Positions 11,743 through 22,974 of a DNA stretch of 64,000 nt are shown in pieces. This stretch comes from Podaxis mareebaensis. Taxonomy: Eukaryota > Basidiomycota > Agaricomycetes > Agaricales > Agaricaceae. A program made the position numbers and the translations under genes. Location: the NCBI GenBank assembly GCA_018524725.1, contig JAEUWP010000302.1, positions 1 through 64,000 of the forward strand, written 5' to 3'. The notes beneath the pieces are model-generated. The model was not told where the DNA came from, searched no databases, and worked only from the letters and a program-made list of their open reading frames with translations. Each line of letters starts with the position of its first letter. Positions within the stretch are counted from its first letter, which is position 1.

Positions 11743-14183
11743 CTACCATCTCCTTCCCAAAATCACAATCGCACCAAGTGCCATTGAAAGCACAACGCTC
11801 AACCCAGGAAGATGTGCCTTCAAGGCTTGAGCAGCACTAACACTTCCTTTACTAGTGCTTCCCAGATGTGACATACCCTTGTGCCCATTCGACGTAGCCA
11901 GCACTGCGGGATCAAAAGACACAGTGTTGTACAACTTCGTCCTGGCGGTGGTGGAATAAGTTGTTGAGGGTGCACCAGCATTTTCTGTCTGGGCGTTATC
12001 ACTGAGGAAGACGAGCGCAGCGGACGGAGCGAAAACTTGAATGTTGCATACGCCTTGAGTCTGGTCGCAGGGAACCGTGACAATTTCTTCTGTACCCATG
12101 GGACGGCCATCGGAAGCAAAATGATCGCCGAAGGTCTAGAGCAGAACGTTAGGTCTGTACGATATGCCAACTTGTCTTAGCACACCTGATTGGCCCAGGT
12201 AAAGTTGCCCTTCTGCGCGACGGAGCTTGCGCGGAGATACCTGCGACAAGTAAACTCGCATATTCAGGCAAACGTAATGCGCATTTACTTACTTGACCTT
12301 CACAGAGGCAGGAGTAGTGCTGGGTTGACCAGTCTGACCTCCACCAATAGCAATAGAAGCAGTAACGTCGCTGTTTCCGGACTGGTCTGTAAGGTAGTTG
12401 ATAAGGAGCACGCGAACAGGGATGTCATCTTCGTAAATCGAGAATGCAGGGGTGCTGGGATTGTTGTTATTGGCTTGAAGATCGAAGACCCGGGACTTGT
12501 TGGAGGCACCGAGAGCCTCCGCCATGACGAGGGCAGAATAGTAGATAGGACCGATGGTCCATTGGTGGAATTCGGACTGGTTGGTAGGAGGGGCTAGGAT
12601 ATGTTTCAGTGGCGGAACAACTGTCCAGGGGTTTGAGTCTTACGAGTGAAGGGCTAGAAGAACAATGTTAGTGACCGGATTTGCAGTTCAAGCATGACTG
12701 TGGCGCGTACGTTATAAAATACATTTTGACCACCGACGTGGAACAACGCGCCAGTGAAATTGCCATAGGCCATGGTCATGGCGTAATCCAAAGCCCACAG
12801 AGCTGCGCCAAAAGAGTCACTAATACCAGGGAAACCTCCACAGGATGCCGTATTGGTTTCGAACATCATGAATGGCTTGCCCTTGGCCTGAGCCAAAGCA
12901 GTTGAGTTGAGATAATCGTTAACGAGACCCCTGCCCGACTCATGTGTAAGGTAATTTGGGAAGACCTCCTGCGGGTCCCTCGGAGTTCCCTGGCCGAATT
13001 GAGCGAAACAATTGTCGGACGGGTATCTAGGAAGGTATTAACCATCGAGACGGTGAAGTAAGTTTGATATCACACCTCTCGACTGCGAGGCTGACCAGAT
13101 TTTCCGTATACCTATCGATGAAGCCCGTGTTCCAGACTTGGTCCAGAGTCCAACGCGTAGCAATATTAGGTCCAATAAGAAGATTCCGGTTCTTTGCATT
13201 GGCATCGTTGTTCATGGCTTGAACCAATTGACCAAACTCATCGGCATAGTTGAATTCGTTATAGCCTTGCGGGCGATGGCCATGGTCAACATAAAGATCC
13301 GGTTCGTTTCCGACCTGGATACCAATCAGACGATCACCCAGAATCTGTTGTCCCCTTTCTGCGATGTCAAGCTTGAAGTTGGGCACATCAAAGAACGGAA
13401 CGCCTGAATATTGATGAGCCATAAGCATGTGAAGGACATAGAAGAACTTCACCTATATACCAGTGGACGTTGACGAGGCTGGAGATGTTCGACATGAGGT
13501 ACAGAAATTCTGGAGTGAAAATCAAAGGTGGCGTTTGGGTCTAAGATGGCTGGTTAAGTTTGAAAAGAACACGAAGGGCCTCGCTACACACCGGGTTAGT
13601 TACGCCAGACTTGTCCTTCTCCAGGATACGGCCATCAGGCGTGCTCTCAACCATAACCGCAGTCTCCTGAGTGTTACCACCGACCCGAATCTGAACACCT
13701 CCGGAACGCTGGACCAAATTAGCCATTAAATTGAGGAATGGGACCTGAATGAAAGAGCTGTTGTGCGTCATTTGGTGGTTCCCAGTTACACGCGTAATGC
13801 GGAAGCTCACGAGTTCTTCCCAACTTGCAAGAGGTCAACAGCAACGAAAGGCTTGAGTAGACAGAATGATACTCACATACTTGATTAACGACGGACATTT
13901 CTATCGAAAAACCGAAGAACCGCCCCTGCTGTGGGATTGAAGCGCCTTGGGAGCCGCCATTGACGAGCTGGATCGGAAAGTTCTTGTTGAGATCGGTGGG
14001 CAATGGAGGGGGGTTTAAAACCGTTGGGTTGTACGCAGCAGCGCCAGTGTAATTAGCAGCAGCCGCTGTGGTTGTTGCGAAAGGGGCTTGTCCTGGTAAA
14101 TAATGGATAGTTACGGATCCCTTGGCAAGACCAAGCAATTGCATGACTATGCCAAGACTCAGGGCTAACTTCCAAGACGCCAT
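11743..14183 (-). CDS. glycoside hydrolase family 79 protein (secreted, likely GPI-anchored)
   Basis: Exons join into about 600 residues. The start at 14183 was chosen because a signal peptide follows directly (MASWKLALSLGIVMQLLGLA); an ATG at 14330 would bury it behind a basic tail. A Ser/Thr/Pro-rich spacer leads to the catalytic domain: GGSQGASIPQQGRFFGFSIEMS, RVGGNTQETAV, IGIQVGNEPDLY (general acid Glu) and MMFETNTASCGGFPG (nucleophile Glu), with the C-terminal beta domain carrying VRVLLINY. Both catalytic glutamates are present. Family members are beta-glucuronidases and related enzymes acting on glycoproteins or wall glycans. The tail ends in a hydrophobic helix after a Ser/Ala-rich stretch, ending GRRW, consistent with a GPI anchor. 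It is divergent from the acyl-CoA oxidase gene. Confidence 0.88.
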
Positions 14184-14940
14184 GCCGACACGAGGACGAG
14201 CCAATGCCAAGAGTCGACTAAATGAACTTCGGAATGAAAGGGAGTGAATACGACGGAAATGAGTGCGGAGGAGAGAGAAAACTAAAGGAAAATTAGAGAG
14301 ACTGAAACGGCGATGGCTGGCCTTTGACAACCGTTGGTCTTCCCACGCAGGTCTCCCACACGTGGGCCATTGCGAATAAGTACGCTCGGTTGCTACATAA
14401 TTCCTTTGGAATTTTTGAGCAAGAATTCAGAGCTCTGTGGATCTGGGTTAACTTATTAATATGTCCTGGTCTGAACTAGGACGTGGTATGATCAAAAATC
14501 CCAAGACGTGCATTTGAATGCCCAAGAAAATACTGTAATAGTACTATAATAGTTACCATGAAGATCAGGCCGATGAAGGCATCCAAGCAATCCTTTACAT
14601 ACTTCATATACCTCAGAAGAGCACTCGATACGTATTCAGTATTGTAGAACAGAACAATACTTTGATACGCTTTCCCGAGTTCCCCCGTCATTCATTATTC
14701 AATCGTTGTGTTTCGCATCTGTTCCAAAACACCAGTGACAGGGCTCAAAGAAGCATCAGGTTCGAAGTCACGTGGAGACACTCACGATGCACGCGCTCAT
14801 TGACCCCCGCCCTGAGACCATCCGGCATTCGGCCATCAAGCTCTCCGTGATTGTCGTTCTCAAGTATATCATGCGGGACGGACACTTGATTTCTCACTAC
14901 CACGTAGGGCAGGGGTTTTCATCCGGACATACCTATTAAC
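14184..14940. promoter_or_regulatory. shared divergent promoter region (GH79 / acyl-CoA oxidase)
   Basis: The 757 bases between two divergent start codons must hold both promoters. I see no clear TATA box next to either ATG and no other gene. The extent is inferred from gene positions, not from motifs. Confidence 0.45.
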
Positions 14941-17558
14941 ATGTCGAGCAAACACGATGTTAACAGCCAGACCAGCATCGACATGGTCAACGCGCGGCGC
15001 AATGCCTCGGTTGATGTATCTTTAATCCGGGATTTCCTTCATAGTGCGTATCACACAAGCATCGGGTGCAATTACCCCACATCCGCTACGTTCAACGCCT
15101 GCTGAGATTTTGTGTTGTACCTCCTAGACGGACGCGCGGAGTGGGAGAAGCGGAAGAACATCCTTGATATTTTGGGCAACGATCCCGTCTTTGACAAGAG
15201 TCAACGGTGCGTAACTTTCGACTCCTCCACGTATCCATAACAGTTGACGCAAGGCACCTTTCAGTGATTTTCTGTCTAGGATTGAACGCTACACTCGAAG
15301 TCTTGCTCTAACGAACCGCATATATGAACTACAAGCCACCCACAACTGGTCGCAGCAAGAGGCCAGCATTGCTATTAATAGCATTGACGAGAACCTCCCA
15401 ATTGGTTTGCACAACGTTGGTATGGGCAGTTTTCTGTAAAGTCCTGTGAAAACCCAGCTGAGTACGGCGTTCCAGCGTTCCAACCCGTCTTGATGGCACA
15501 AGGCTCTCCTGAACTCATTAGAGATTTTGGCGCCCTCACTGCAAATCGTGGCATTCTAGGCTGCTATCTTCAAACTGAGCTTGGCCACGGCACCAACGTT
15601 TCCCATCTAGAGACTACAGCTACCTACATTCCGGAGACCAAGGAATTTGAGATCCATTCTCCAACCTTAACAAGCAGCAAGTGGTGGATTGGTGGACTTG
15701 GAAAGACAGCTACACACGGCGTCGTTCAGGCAAAGCTGATCCTTGATGGAAAGGACTATGGACCGCACCTGTTCTTCGTGCAACTAAGATCAATGGGTGT
15801 GTACCCTTTGCTTTCTAGACTTGTCAACCACGTTCCAACATCTCTTCAGAGGACCATAAAGTTTTACCCGGCATCACAATCGGTGATATTGGTCCAAAGT
15901 CCCTCGGTGGCTTCGTGGCCGTAGACCATGGTTTCGCTCGCTTCGACCACCTCCGCATCCCAAAGACCCAAATGCTCTCCAAGTTCGCCCAGGTCACAGA
16001 CGACAGCAAATACGTCCAGCCGCCACACGCAAAGCTCAGCTACGGAGGAGTAAGCACACATAGTTCATCTGCCTAGGCAAGAGTTTATTCTCATCGCGTT
16101 CTAGATGTTGTATATTCGTGCAAACATGGTCACTGGAGCTGGGTGGCTCATGGCCAAAGGTACGCTTTCGTGATCCTTCATGTAATTTTGCTGAAGCAGA
16201 TCTCTAGCTGCCACCGTATCCATCCGCTACGCTACGGTCCGTCGACAGGGAGAGAAAGGCCCGGACGGCCTAGAACGCCAGATCATCTCCTACCCCGCCG
16301 TCCACAGCCGCCTGCTTCCCATCCTTTCACATGCCTACGTCTTTATTCACCTCGGTAAGACCACGGTCCAATCCTTCGAGGTCATGTCCAGCCGCCTGCA
16401 GAAGGGTGACATTTCTCTCCTCGCGGAGATGCATGCAATTACCAGTGGTCTCAAAGTCCTCGTTAGCTCCACTGGTATTCAGGACCTCGAAGTTGCCAGG
16501 CGCTCCATGGGTGGTCATGGATACAGTATTTTCTCAGGCCTTGGTCGTCTTTATGCGGATTACCTCCCTAGTGCCACGTACGTCCCTCATTCAAACTCAA
16601 CACCTGCCAGCAGTGGTTAACTGTCACCAATAAATGAACCGTTTAGTTATGAAGGCGATAACTTTGTGCTAGATCTACAAGTTGTCCGCGCCGCACTTAA
16701 ATCCTATGCCAACCTCCTTAAATCCAAGGACACATCTAATCTGTCACCTTCTACATCCTACCTCCGTCTTCTCGTCACGGCCAATAATACGCCGCCTGTC
16801 CCCTCAGACAACGCATGGCAAGATCCAACAACAGCTATTCTACTCCTCGAATGGCGTGCAGCGCTTCTTGTTCGCGAGTTGGCTCAGAATGTGCAAGAAC
16901 CAGATGCATCTTCCCCTCAGCGTGTAGCCAAGGCGGTTACAGAAGCGTTTGTCGGTGCGAGGGTTGGTGAGATTATTAACGGGTTGCCGGAGGCGCTTAA
17001 CGGCAGGGAGAGGGATGTCAAGGTTTTGGGGAGGCTGTATCTCTTGGTGCGTTAATTGTTTTACTTTTGCGCCTTCCGGGCTGATGGTGGAATGGTGATG
17101 ATCGTATAGTACCTGTTGACGACTCTCGAGGCCAGCATCGCCGATCTGCTCTCATTTGGTGCCCTCGGTACAAGCGACGGCAGAGACGTTACGCGCTCGC
17201 TGAGATTGGCCATCAAGAACCTCTGCCTTGAATTGACACCCGAGGCTATTGGCTTGTCTGACGCGTTTGGGTTCACTGATTGGGAATTGGATAGGTCCAT
17301 TCCTTGACCTCTTGATTGTGTATATGTTCTGATAAGAATTTAGCGCTCTTGGTGTTTACGACGGCAAGGTTTATGAACAGCTCTGGAAGCGTGCACAAGC
17401 GGAGCCGCTTAACAAAATCGAGGTTCCCGCCGCTTATGAGGTGCGTTGCTTCCAGTTGGTGTTCCTCGCCACTGATGCTCATATGGTTGCAGCAATCCAT
17501 CAAACCTATGCTTCAGCGTGGTCAACGCCAGGCTGCTGCTATGCGCACAAAGCTCTAG
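14941..17558 (+). CDS. acyl-coenzyme A oxidase
   Basis: This enzyme carries out the first, FAD-dependent step of peroxisomal fatty-acid beta-oxidation, making trans-2-enoyl-CoA and hydrogen peroxide. About ten exons join in frame from ATG at 14941 to TAG at 17558, giving about 690 residues. Visible landmarks are NDPVFDKS near the N-terminus, then CYLQTELGHGTNVSHLETTATY and SSKWWIGGLGKTATH (flavin and substrate pocket). LPGITIGDIGPKSLG, KLSYGG and the RRSMGGHGYS segment carrying the C-terminal domain motif follow. The last residues are RTKL. A TKL end is close to, but not a standard form of, the PTS1 peroxisome signal (S/A/C-K/R/H-L), so import may rely on a weak PTS1 or an internal signal. 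Introns are 50 to 85 bases with normal splice sites. No frameshift was seen. Confidence 0.93.
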
Positions 17559-17723
17559 GCTCCTCCGCATCTGGAGTTCATACAAGCAATGTCTATTTGT
17601 CGTATCTATGGAACCTCTGCCATCTACTTGTCTGTACAACACCCAAGAGCCAATGTAACCTGGTTCGAAGTTGCCATCCTCCCTCGTGCGAGAACTATCG
17701 AAACAAGAGCAAGACACTCCGCT

Positions 17724-18338
17724 TCACAATGGCAACTCCAGCCGCGCAAATGAAGAATGACCATGCAGCAACCTATCCTCCTTATAATCTTCACAGAAGT
17801 GGTTGAAATCACGCCGATTGAGCAACCGCTCGGCATCTCGCTTGTCTTCTCTGAGGTGTTCAAGGAAGTAATCATTGAACATCCAGATGGTCTCAATTGC
17901 TTGTCTGGTGAGAGGCTTGCCGTCCTTGCGGACAATTGTGATCTTTGAAGACAGGTTAACTACTAGACTGCTCCTGCTCAAATGGGATGGTACTTACACT
18001 TCCAGGTTGTTCTCCGAACCTATACATCAACCCCTCAGCATCATCCTTCCATGTAACACCGTAAAGGTGACTTACTCAGTGATAGTCCTTCCGTCCCTCT
18101 CAATCATCAGCCGCGCCGCAATTTCATTGCCCAAGGCCATATCGCTCGGGTCTACCTCCTTCCCCTCCATCCTGTGTCTGTACACCAACAACGGCAAACC
18201 CACAAGTTTCGAAATGGGTGCCACAACACCATCGTGATAGATAGGGTGGTGAGGGCCGATTTGAATGGTGCGGAAGATACCACCACCATTACGGCGCTCG
18301 TGGTTGCAGTTGATCGTAATGCCTGTAACAGTCGACAT
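17724..18338 (-). CDS. small conserved-looking protein of unknown function
   Basis: Three exons (18338-18076, 18019-17998, 17942-17724) join in phase to 167 residues; the middle exon is only 22 nt. I do not recognise the family. The N-terminal part has ITINCNHERRNGGG and a GPHHPIYHDGVVAPISKLVGLPLLVYRH segment. The C-terminal part is charged (Lys/Arg/Asp/Glu-rich) and looks helical. There is no signal peptide or membrane span. It lies tail to tail with the acyl-CoA oxidase gene, with 165 bases between the stop codons. Confidence that it is a gene rests on clean splice sites and frame continuity. Confidence 0.6.
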
Positions 18339-19876
18339 GTTGAGAGGATTTGGTGATCTTACTTTGGGTGGTGGTGGCGTTGTGCTTTGGGACTAGTTGA
18401 GGAAAAGAGGAGGTATAATTCGAAACGACTGAAATCTAGAGGCTAGAAAAAGGGTGAACGTGAGTATCACATTTAATGCAACCATCAAAGATAGTGCCAT
18501 TCAGGGGTTAACGGCACACCGTCGCCCACGAAACACGGGAAGGAACGCTGCACGGGGAGATACGGAAGGCGCAGAAGGATGTGTCCACCACTTGGTCATG
18601 CGACCTGCGAATACGGCTGAAGCGTTTTGAACAGCTACTGTGGACCAGGGATAAATAGTAGATCGTGCATCGACACGACACCGTGATGCGAGATGTCATT
18701 CGCGTGGGATGTCATCGCCAAGACGGGCGGTCTCGTGAGTCTATTTCCAGCGTCGAACCCTTGTCGATTGTCGACGCGGACTCGCGTCTACCCGTTGCAT
18801 AGAACATTGGAAATCAAAGGGTACTCACCGTTGTGATTACTGTTTTTTTGCGTCGATGAGTGAGATTCAAACGACTTGAGTGATTGGTGGGGGTAAAGGG
18901 AAGAAAGACAGCTTTTTAAGTATCATTTGTGTAAAAGGTCCGCCCCACCTAAGCTGGTTTCAAAAGTCGGGTGAACCAAAGAAACGCTTCTGGGAGAGTT
19001 GGATTACAGTTCTAAGTCTGGAGCAAGATACGATATGGGTACCAAACTTAAATTTCACGGTGCTCCGCGAGTTCAAGATGGAAAGCCGCCTAACCCGATA
19101 GTTGGTAGAAGTGGGGCCAATGCCCGATGTAATTCGGGGCTCGGCGCGCTGAGTATGGCTGACTGTGGGATCTAATCCAGACATCCAATGCGCGAATCGA
19201 TAATTGATGGGTGGTAAGGTGGGTCATAGTTAGGAAGTAGCCTGCCTTCGAACTCCGGCGATGTGCCGTTCGAGCTCCGCCGTATTGAGCAGGGAAGGAC
19301 GCTCGGAGTGATGCGCATACTCCTTCGAGGATTCACCTGGATACTGTAAACATCTTGTTGGAAATCAACAACTATGAGGTTATTGCTGCGCACACCTCGG
19401 AGTGGAATACACAGAGTCACACGACCACTTGGCGGCGCATATAGCCAAAAGGGACCACAGAACTATGACATAGCTTAATCAGTCGAGCAGGTTTCAAACT
19501 TCCGACGTCACCAACACCGATCGAACAAACAAGCGCATTAATATCCGGTCGGACTTGGATGAGGAAGAGAGAACAGGTCAATTGCATTGACGCACTCGGC
19601 TAGGAATACAAATACATTTTTTGTTCTGAGAATTCTGTCAGCGTGGCGACGTATAACACAGAAACAGACCAAGACATCATAAGCAAACCAATGAGCGTAC
19701 AAACATCACAAATATACCGTCCGTCCAATGGCAACTCTGAAGGACCGGGAGTGGGAGAGTAAAGGGAAGAGAAAATTTGTCCTCCAAAGAGTCGCATCGA
19801 AACCAGTAGTACCACGTCCAAAAGGCTACACCAAAGAACCTAGGCACTTCGGAATACCAGACAGTGTTCGCAAGAC
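18339..19876. other. intergenic, no gene seen
   Basis: This 1.5-kb gap lies between the start of the 167-residue gene and the 3' end of the La gene. Only short unrelated open frames occur. No repeats or RNA genes were seen. Confidence 0.5.
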
Positions 19877-21749
19877 CTATGAGGCTGGTGCAGCATCTCC
19901 ATCGTTTGTCTTAACCTTCTTCGCAGCGCTCTCTGTTTCCGTCGCACTTGCAGTTGCCAAGGTTGGGGGAGCATTGATACCTCTTACGCCAACATCATGT
20001 CCGCCATCAGGCTCAACCGCTCTCTTCCTCTTCTCTCCAGTTTGCGCCTGCTCACCCGAGGTTGATTCCGCAGTCGCTTCCTTTCCTTCCTTCGCGGCAG
20101 GAGCGGATTTACCATTCCGTCGGCCACCGTCACCACCTGAACGATCTCCGCGCCCTTTGGCACCCCCACGACCTCCGCGACCGCCACCACGACCACCTTT
20201 CCCGCCGCGTGTGGAGGTGGAAGAGGTGCCTGTTGCGGTGTTGAGGGCGGCTTTAGCAGCTGCTTGTGCTCGTTCGATTTGGAATGCTTTTTCGTCTTCC
20301 TCTGTCGTCATGTCGTTGCGTCAGAAATAGCCATTTGGGAGCGAATAGGGAGACTAACCACTTGGCACTGTCCAGGTAACAGGTTTCTTGTTGATGGTTT
20401 TTACTGTCTCCTTCACAAGTGCAATCTCCTCCTCTGACAATGCTTTGTGGAAGCCAACAAGACCAAAGTCGTCACCTCGAGAGTACTTGATATAAGGGGC
20501 GCGGTTGTCGAACTTGGCTTTCAGGGGATCCTAGGAGTCGGGTCTAAACAAACGTACACCCAGGTGTCATGGATAGCAAAAACTGACCTTGATTTCTGCC
20601 CACGAAACATCTCCGCCGCAACCATCAAACCTCAATGTCGCACCCCTCACGAATGGTACATCCTCGGCATTAACAGTACCGTTTCCCTCGCTATCCTTGT
20701 GAATGAGGATGTTTTTGCCCATGAAATCGAGGAAGACCTCCTTGGCAGGTCCGTCAGATTTTTTCTTGTCATCACCGCCAGTTCTATTTTCCGCCATCTC
20801 TTGGAAAGCGTTGAAGCCACGGGTGCGCGTCATCAGTTCACGTCGATTCCTAGCTGCCTTGCCTGTGAGACCCTTTTCTTTGATCTTCATTTCGCAATAA
20901 TCTTCCCTGTTGTATAATTAGTGAATATCCCAGCGTTATTAATGGCAGGACATACTTGCTCATGATGAGGAGCTCCTTTCCTTCCCATGTTGGTTTTGGA
21001 TCGGCCTTCAAGAAAGCTTCCACACTTGAAAAATCGGCAAACTCGACAAACACGGACCCCTGTGCGTCGTTGCATAGGTTGTAAGCACTAGTCGTCGTAC
21101 GAATGATAGAACGGACCTTGAACTTTTTCTCCTCGTCTCTTCTCATGCGAACGGCGTTAGTCTTGCCGTATTTATTGAAGAATTCTTCGAGGCGGGCTTG
21201 TAGTGTTGGGTCCTCCTCGCCAAAGCCTTTCTAACAGACATGGCTCAGTCACAAATCATATTCCGTGGCCAAGGAAGAAATACACACTGCATATATGCTT
21301 CTCTCGAATTGATTTTTAGGCTCCTGGACCTCGGTTGTACGACGGACGTTGGTTTTTGACTCGTCGATCTCAAGGAAGGTGCTGGTTTGCAGAGCCTGGA
21401 TCAACCAGTCAATGCCTTCGGACTGGTATTCTCGCATGCGCTTGAATGAAGCAATAGTTTTGATGGGAACCCAATGTTCTGGGGTTTTCGAGTGCAATGT
21501 CCACATGAACCTATGCACAAGGTTCATCTTTAGCTGAGAGACAGAGAGGGCAATCGACGCACTTGTCGTATGGGAGGTTCGAATCAGCGAAGTAGAATTC
21601 AACTACGTTCATATGAGCTTCGAACATGTCTGTCAACATGACGAGAGCTTACCTTGGCGCATTGCCTTCAACTTTTTCTCGCTGTCATCTCCAGTTGCTC
21701 CATTTTGTGCGGGGGCGGCGGTATGTTTTTCAACAGCAACGTCAGCCAT
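19877..21749 (-). CDS. La RNA-binding protein
   Basis: La proteins bind the 3' UUU-OH tails of new RNA polymerase III transcripts in the nucleus and help them fold. ATG at 21749 opens MADVAVEKHTAA. The La motif follows with VEFYFADSNLPYDK, split over two exons, then WVPIKTI and FLEIDESKTNVRR. Next comes an RRM with GSVFVEFADFSSVEAFLKADP, and a second RNA-binding region near GPAKEVFLDFMGKNILIHKD to KSRGDDFG-like residues that resembles the xRRM of full-length La. The tail is long and Gly/Arg-rich (GGRGGGRGGRGG), then Lys-rich (KRKRAVEP, AAKKVK) and could serve as a nuclear signal. Length is about 510 residues. Lhp1/SSB-type La is the best fit; a LARP7-like member is possible. Confidence 0.88.
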
Positions 21750-22974
21750 GTTTTCGGAGAAAGAGAAAGAGATAAGTTAATAGATTAAGAAAGAAATGGA
21801 AGAGAGAGAAGAATTTTGTTGTGAATTTGACAGAGCTATCGGCAATGACAGCCAATGACTAGCCAGTGAGATCGCTGGCCGATAAAGGCAACCGCCCAGT
21901 AGGGTTAGGGTTATCAGCGCTAAGCCTAACCCCATCAAGGGTGGCTAATTCAGGAATCTCTGACGATGAATTGATACTGGCTGAAGAACTCTCCAGATGT
22001 TGTTGAAATCCCTTTGCACTTGCCTTCTCAAAACCACAAATCATGAAATCCTGGAAATACGGCCTACATCAACACGATGGACGCGCGACCCTGCACAGTG
22101 ATTGATTGAAGTATGGGCGCGAAATCCCTGACGTTGGCATACACGAGTGCTTTGTTTGACGGGCAACGCTCCCAATATGTATGTAGCATTTACCCGGCAT
22201 GATCTGAACCTGTGGAATTGGCCGCCGGACGTTCCCAAAGTGAGTCTGCATTTTCATTTCCCAGAATTTCAGGACGCGCTCCTTATCCATTCACATCAGC
22301 CTAGCGCGAGCACAACTGCAACAGCTGTTGGCCATCATCCACAATTTTCGATATCATAAGTTTTCAGAAGGGAAAGAAATGGTGGCCGAAAATTACAAGT
22401 AGCGAAACCAAGTGCAACTGCTATGCCAACCAATCGACCTCAGCGTGACGTAAAAATGAAGCTGAGAAAATTATTTGGTCTCGATAGTTTAGCCATCCGG
22501 CCTCCCGACGAGGGTGCAACGTTAACTCTTCAAGCAACCCCCCTCTTGGTCGTATACCACATATATGGGGCACCGTCCCCACAACCTCTCCTTCCCTCCA
22601 TTCGTTCTTTGTTTCTCTGATATTGACAGTCCGAGAGAACTCCGGTTCATTCTAACGCTGCTGGCTCGGCATATCCTGAACGTCGTGTCTGACATATCTG
22701 CCTCTTGACAAGGTGATCCCTTTCCGGTGTCAACGCTCAGTTTCCAGGGGTTGTACGTATCGTTTGTGATTTTATTGGCCTGCGCCAGCGCATGTACAGA
22801 AATACTTATCTCTCCTGCACGGCTCAATAGTGCATATAATTATTAGGGCGACGCTGGTGGCGGAGCTGTCTCTTGTACCCCCGCGATCGATCGACCCCTT
22901 GCTCAGCTTTGGCTGCATCTCACTCCTTTGAAATACCCTAGCCTATCCGGCTTCACTGTCCCTACCCATCAACA
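21750..22974. other. intergenic with one doubtful ORF; promoter side of La and GH71 genes
   Basis: Two divergent genes start at either end, so both promoters lie here. A possible minus-strand gene is listed separately. The rest shows no coding signal. Confidence 0.45.
21859..22290 (-). CDS. doubtful small gene, unknown product
   Basis: One open frame starts at 22290 with a charged segment (MDKERVLKFWEMKMQTHFG). A later frame, from 22044 to 21859, is Ser-rich and looks composition-wise like protein. Possible splice sites lie between them, but the introns needed are either weak (a GTTCAG donor) or too short. I could not build one frame-consistent chain. No family is recognised; it may be chance. 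Confidence 0.25.

Noticed and set aside
14183..14330. Upstream ATG giving GH79 a basic 49-residue extension
   Set aside because: It would hide the signal peptide of a secreted enzyme.
19728..20330. 200-codon plus-strand frame rich in Pro, Ser and Ala
   Set aside because: It is the antisense shadow of the Gly/Arg-rich tail of the La gene; the minus-strand reading has clear La domains.
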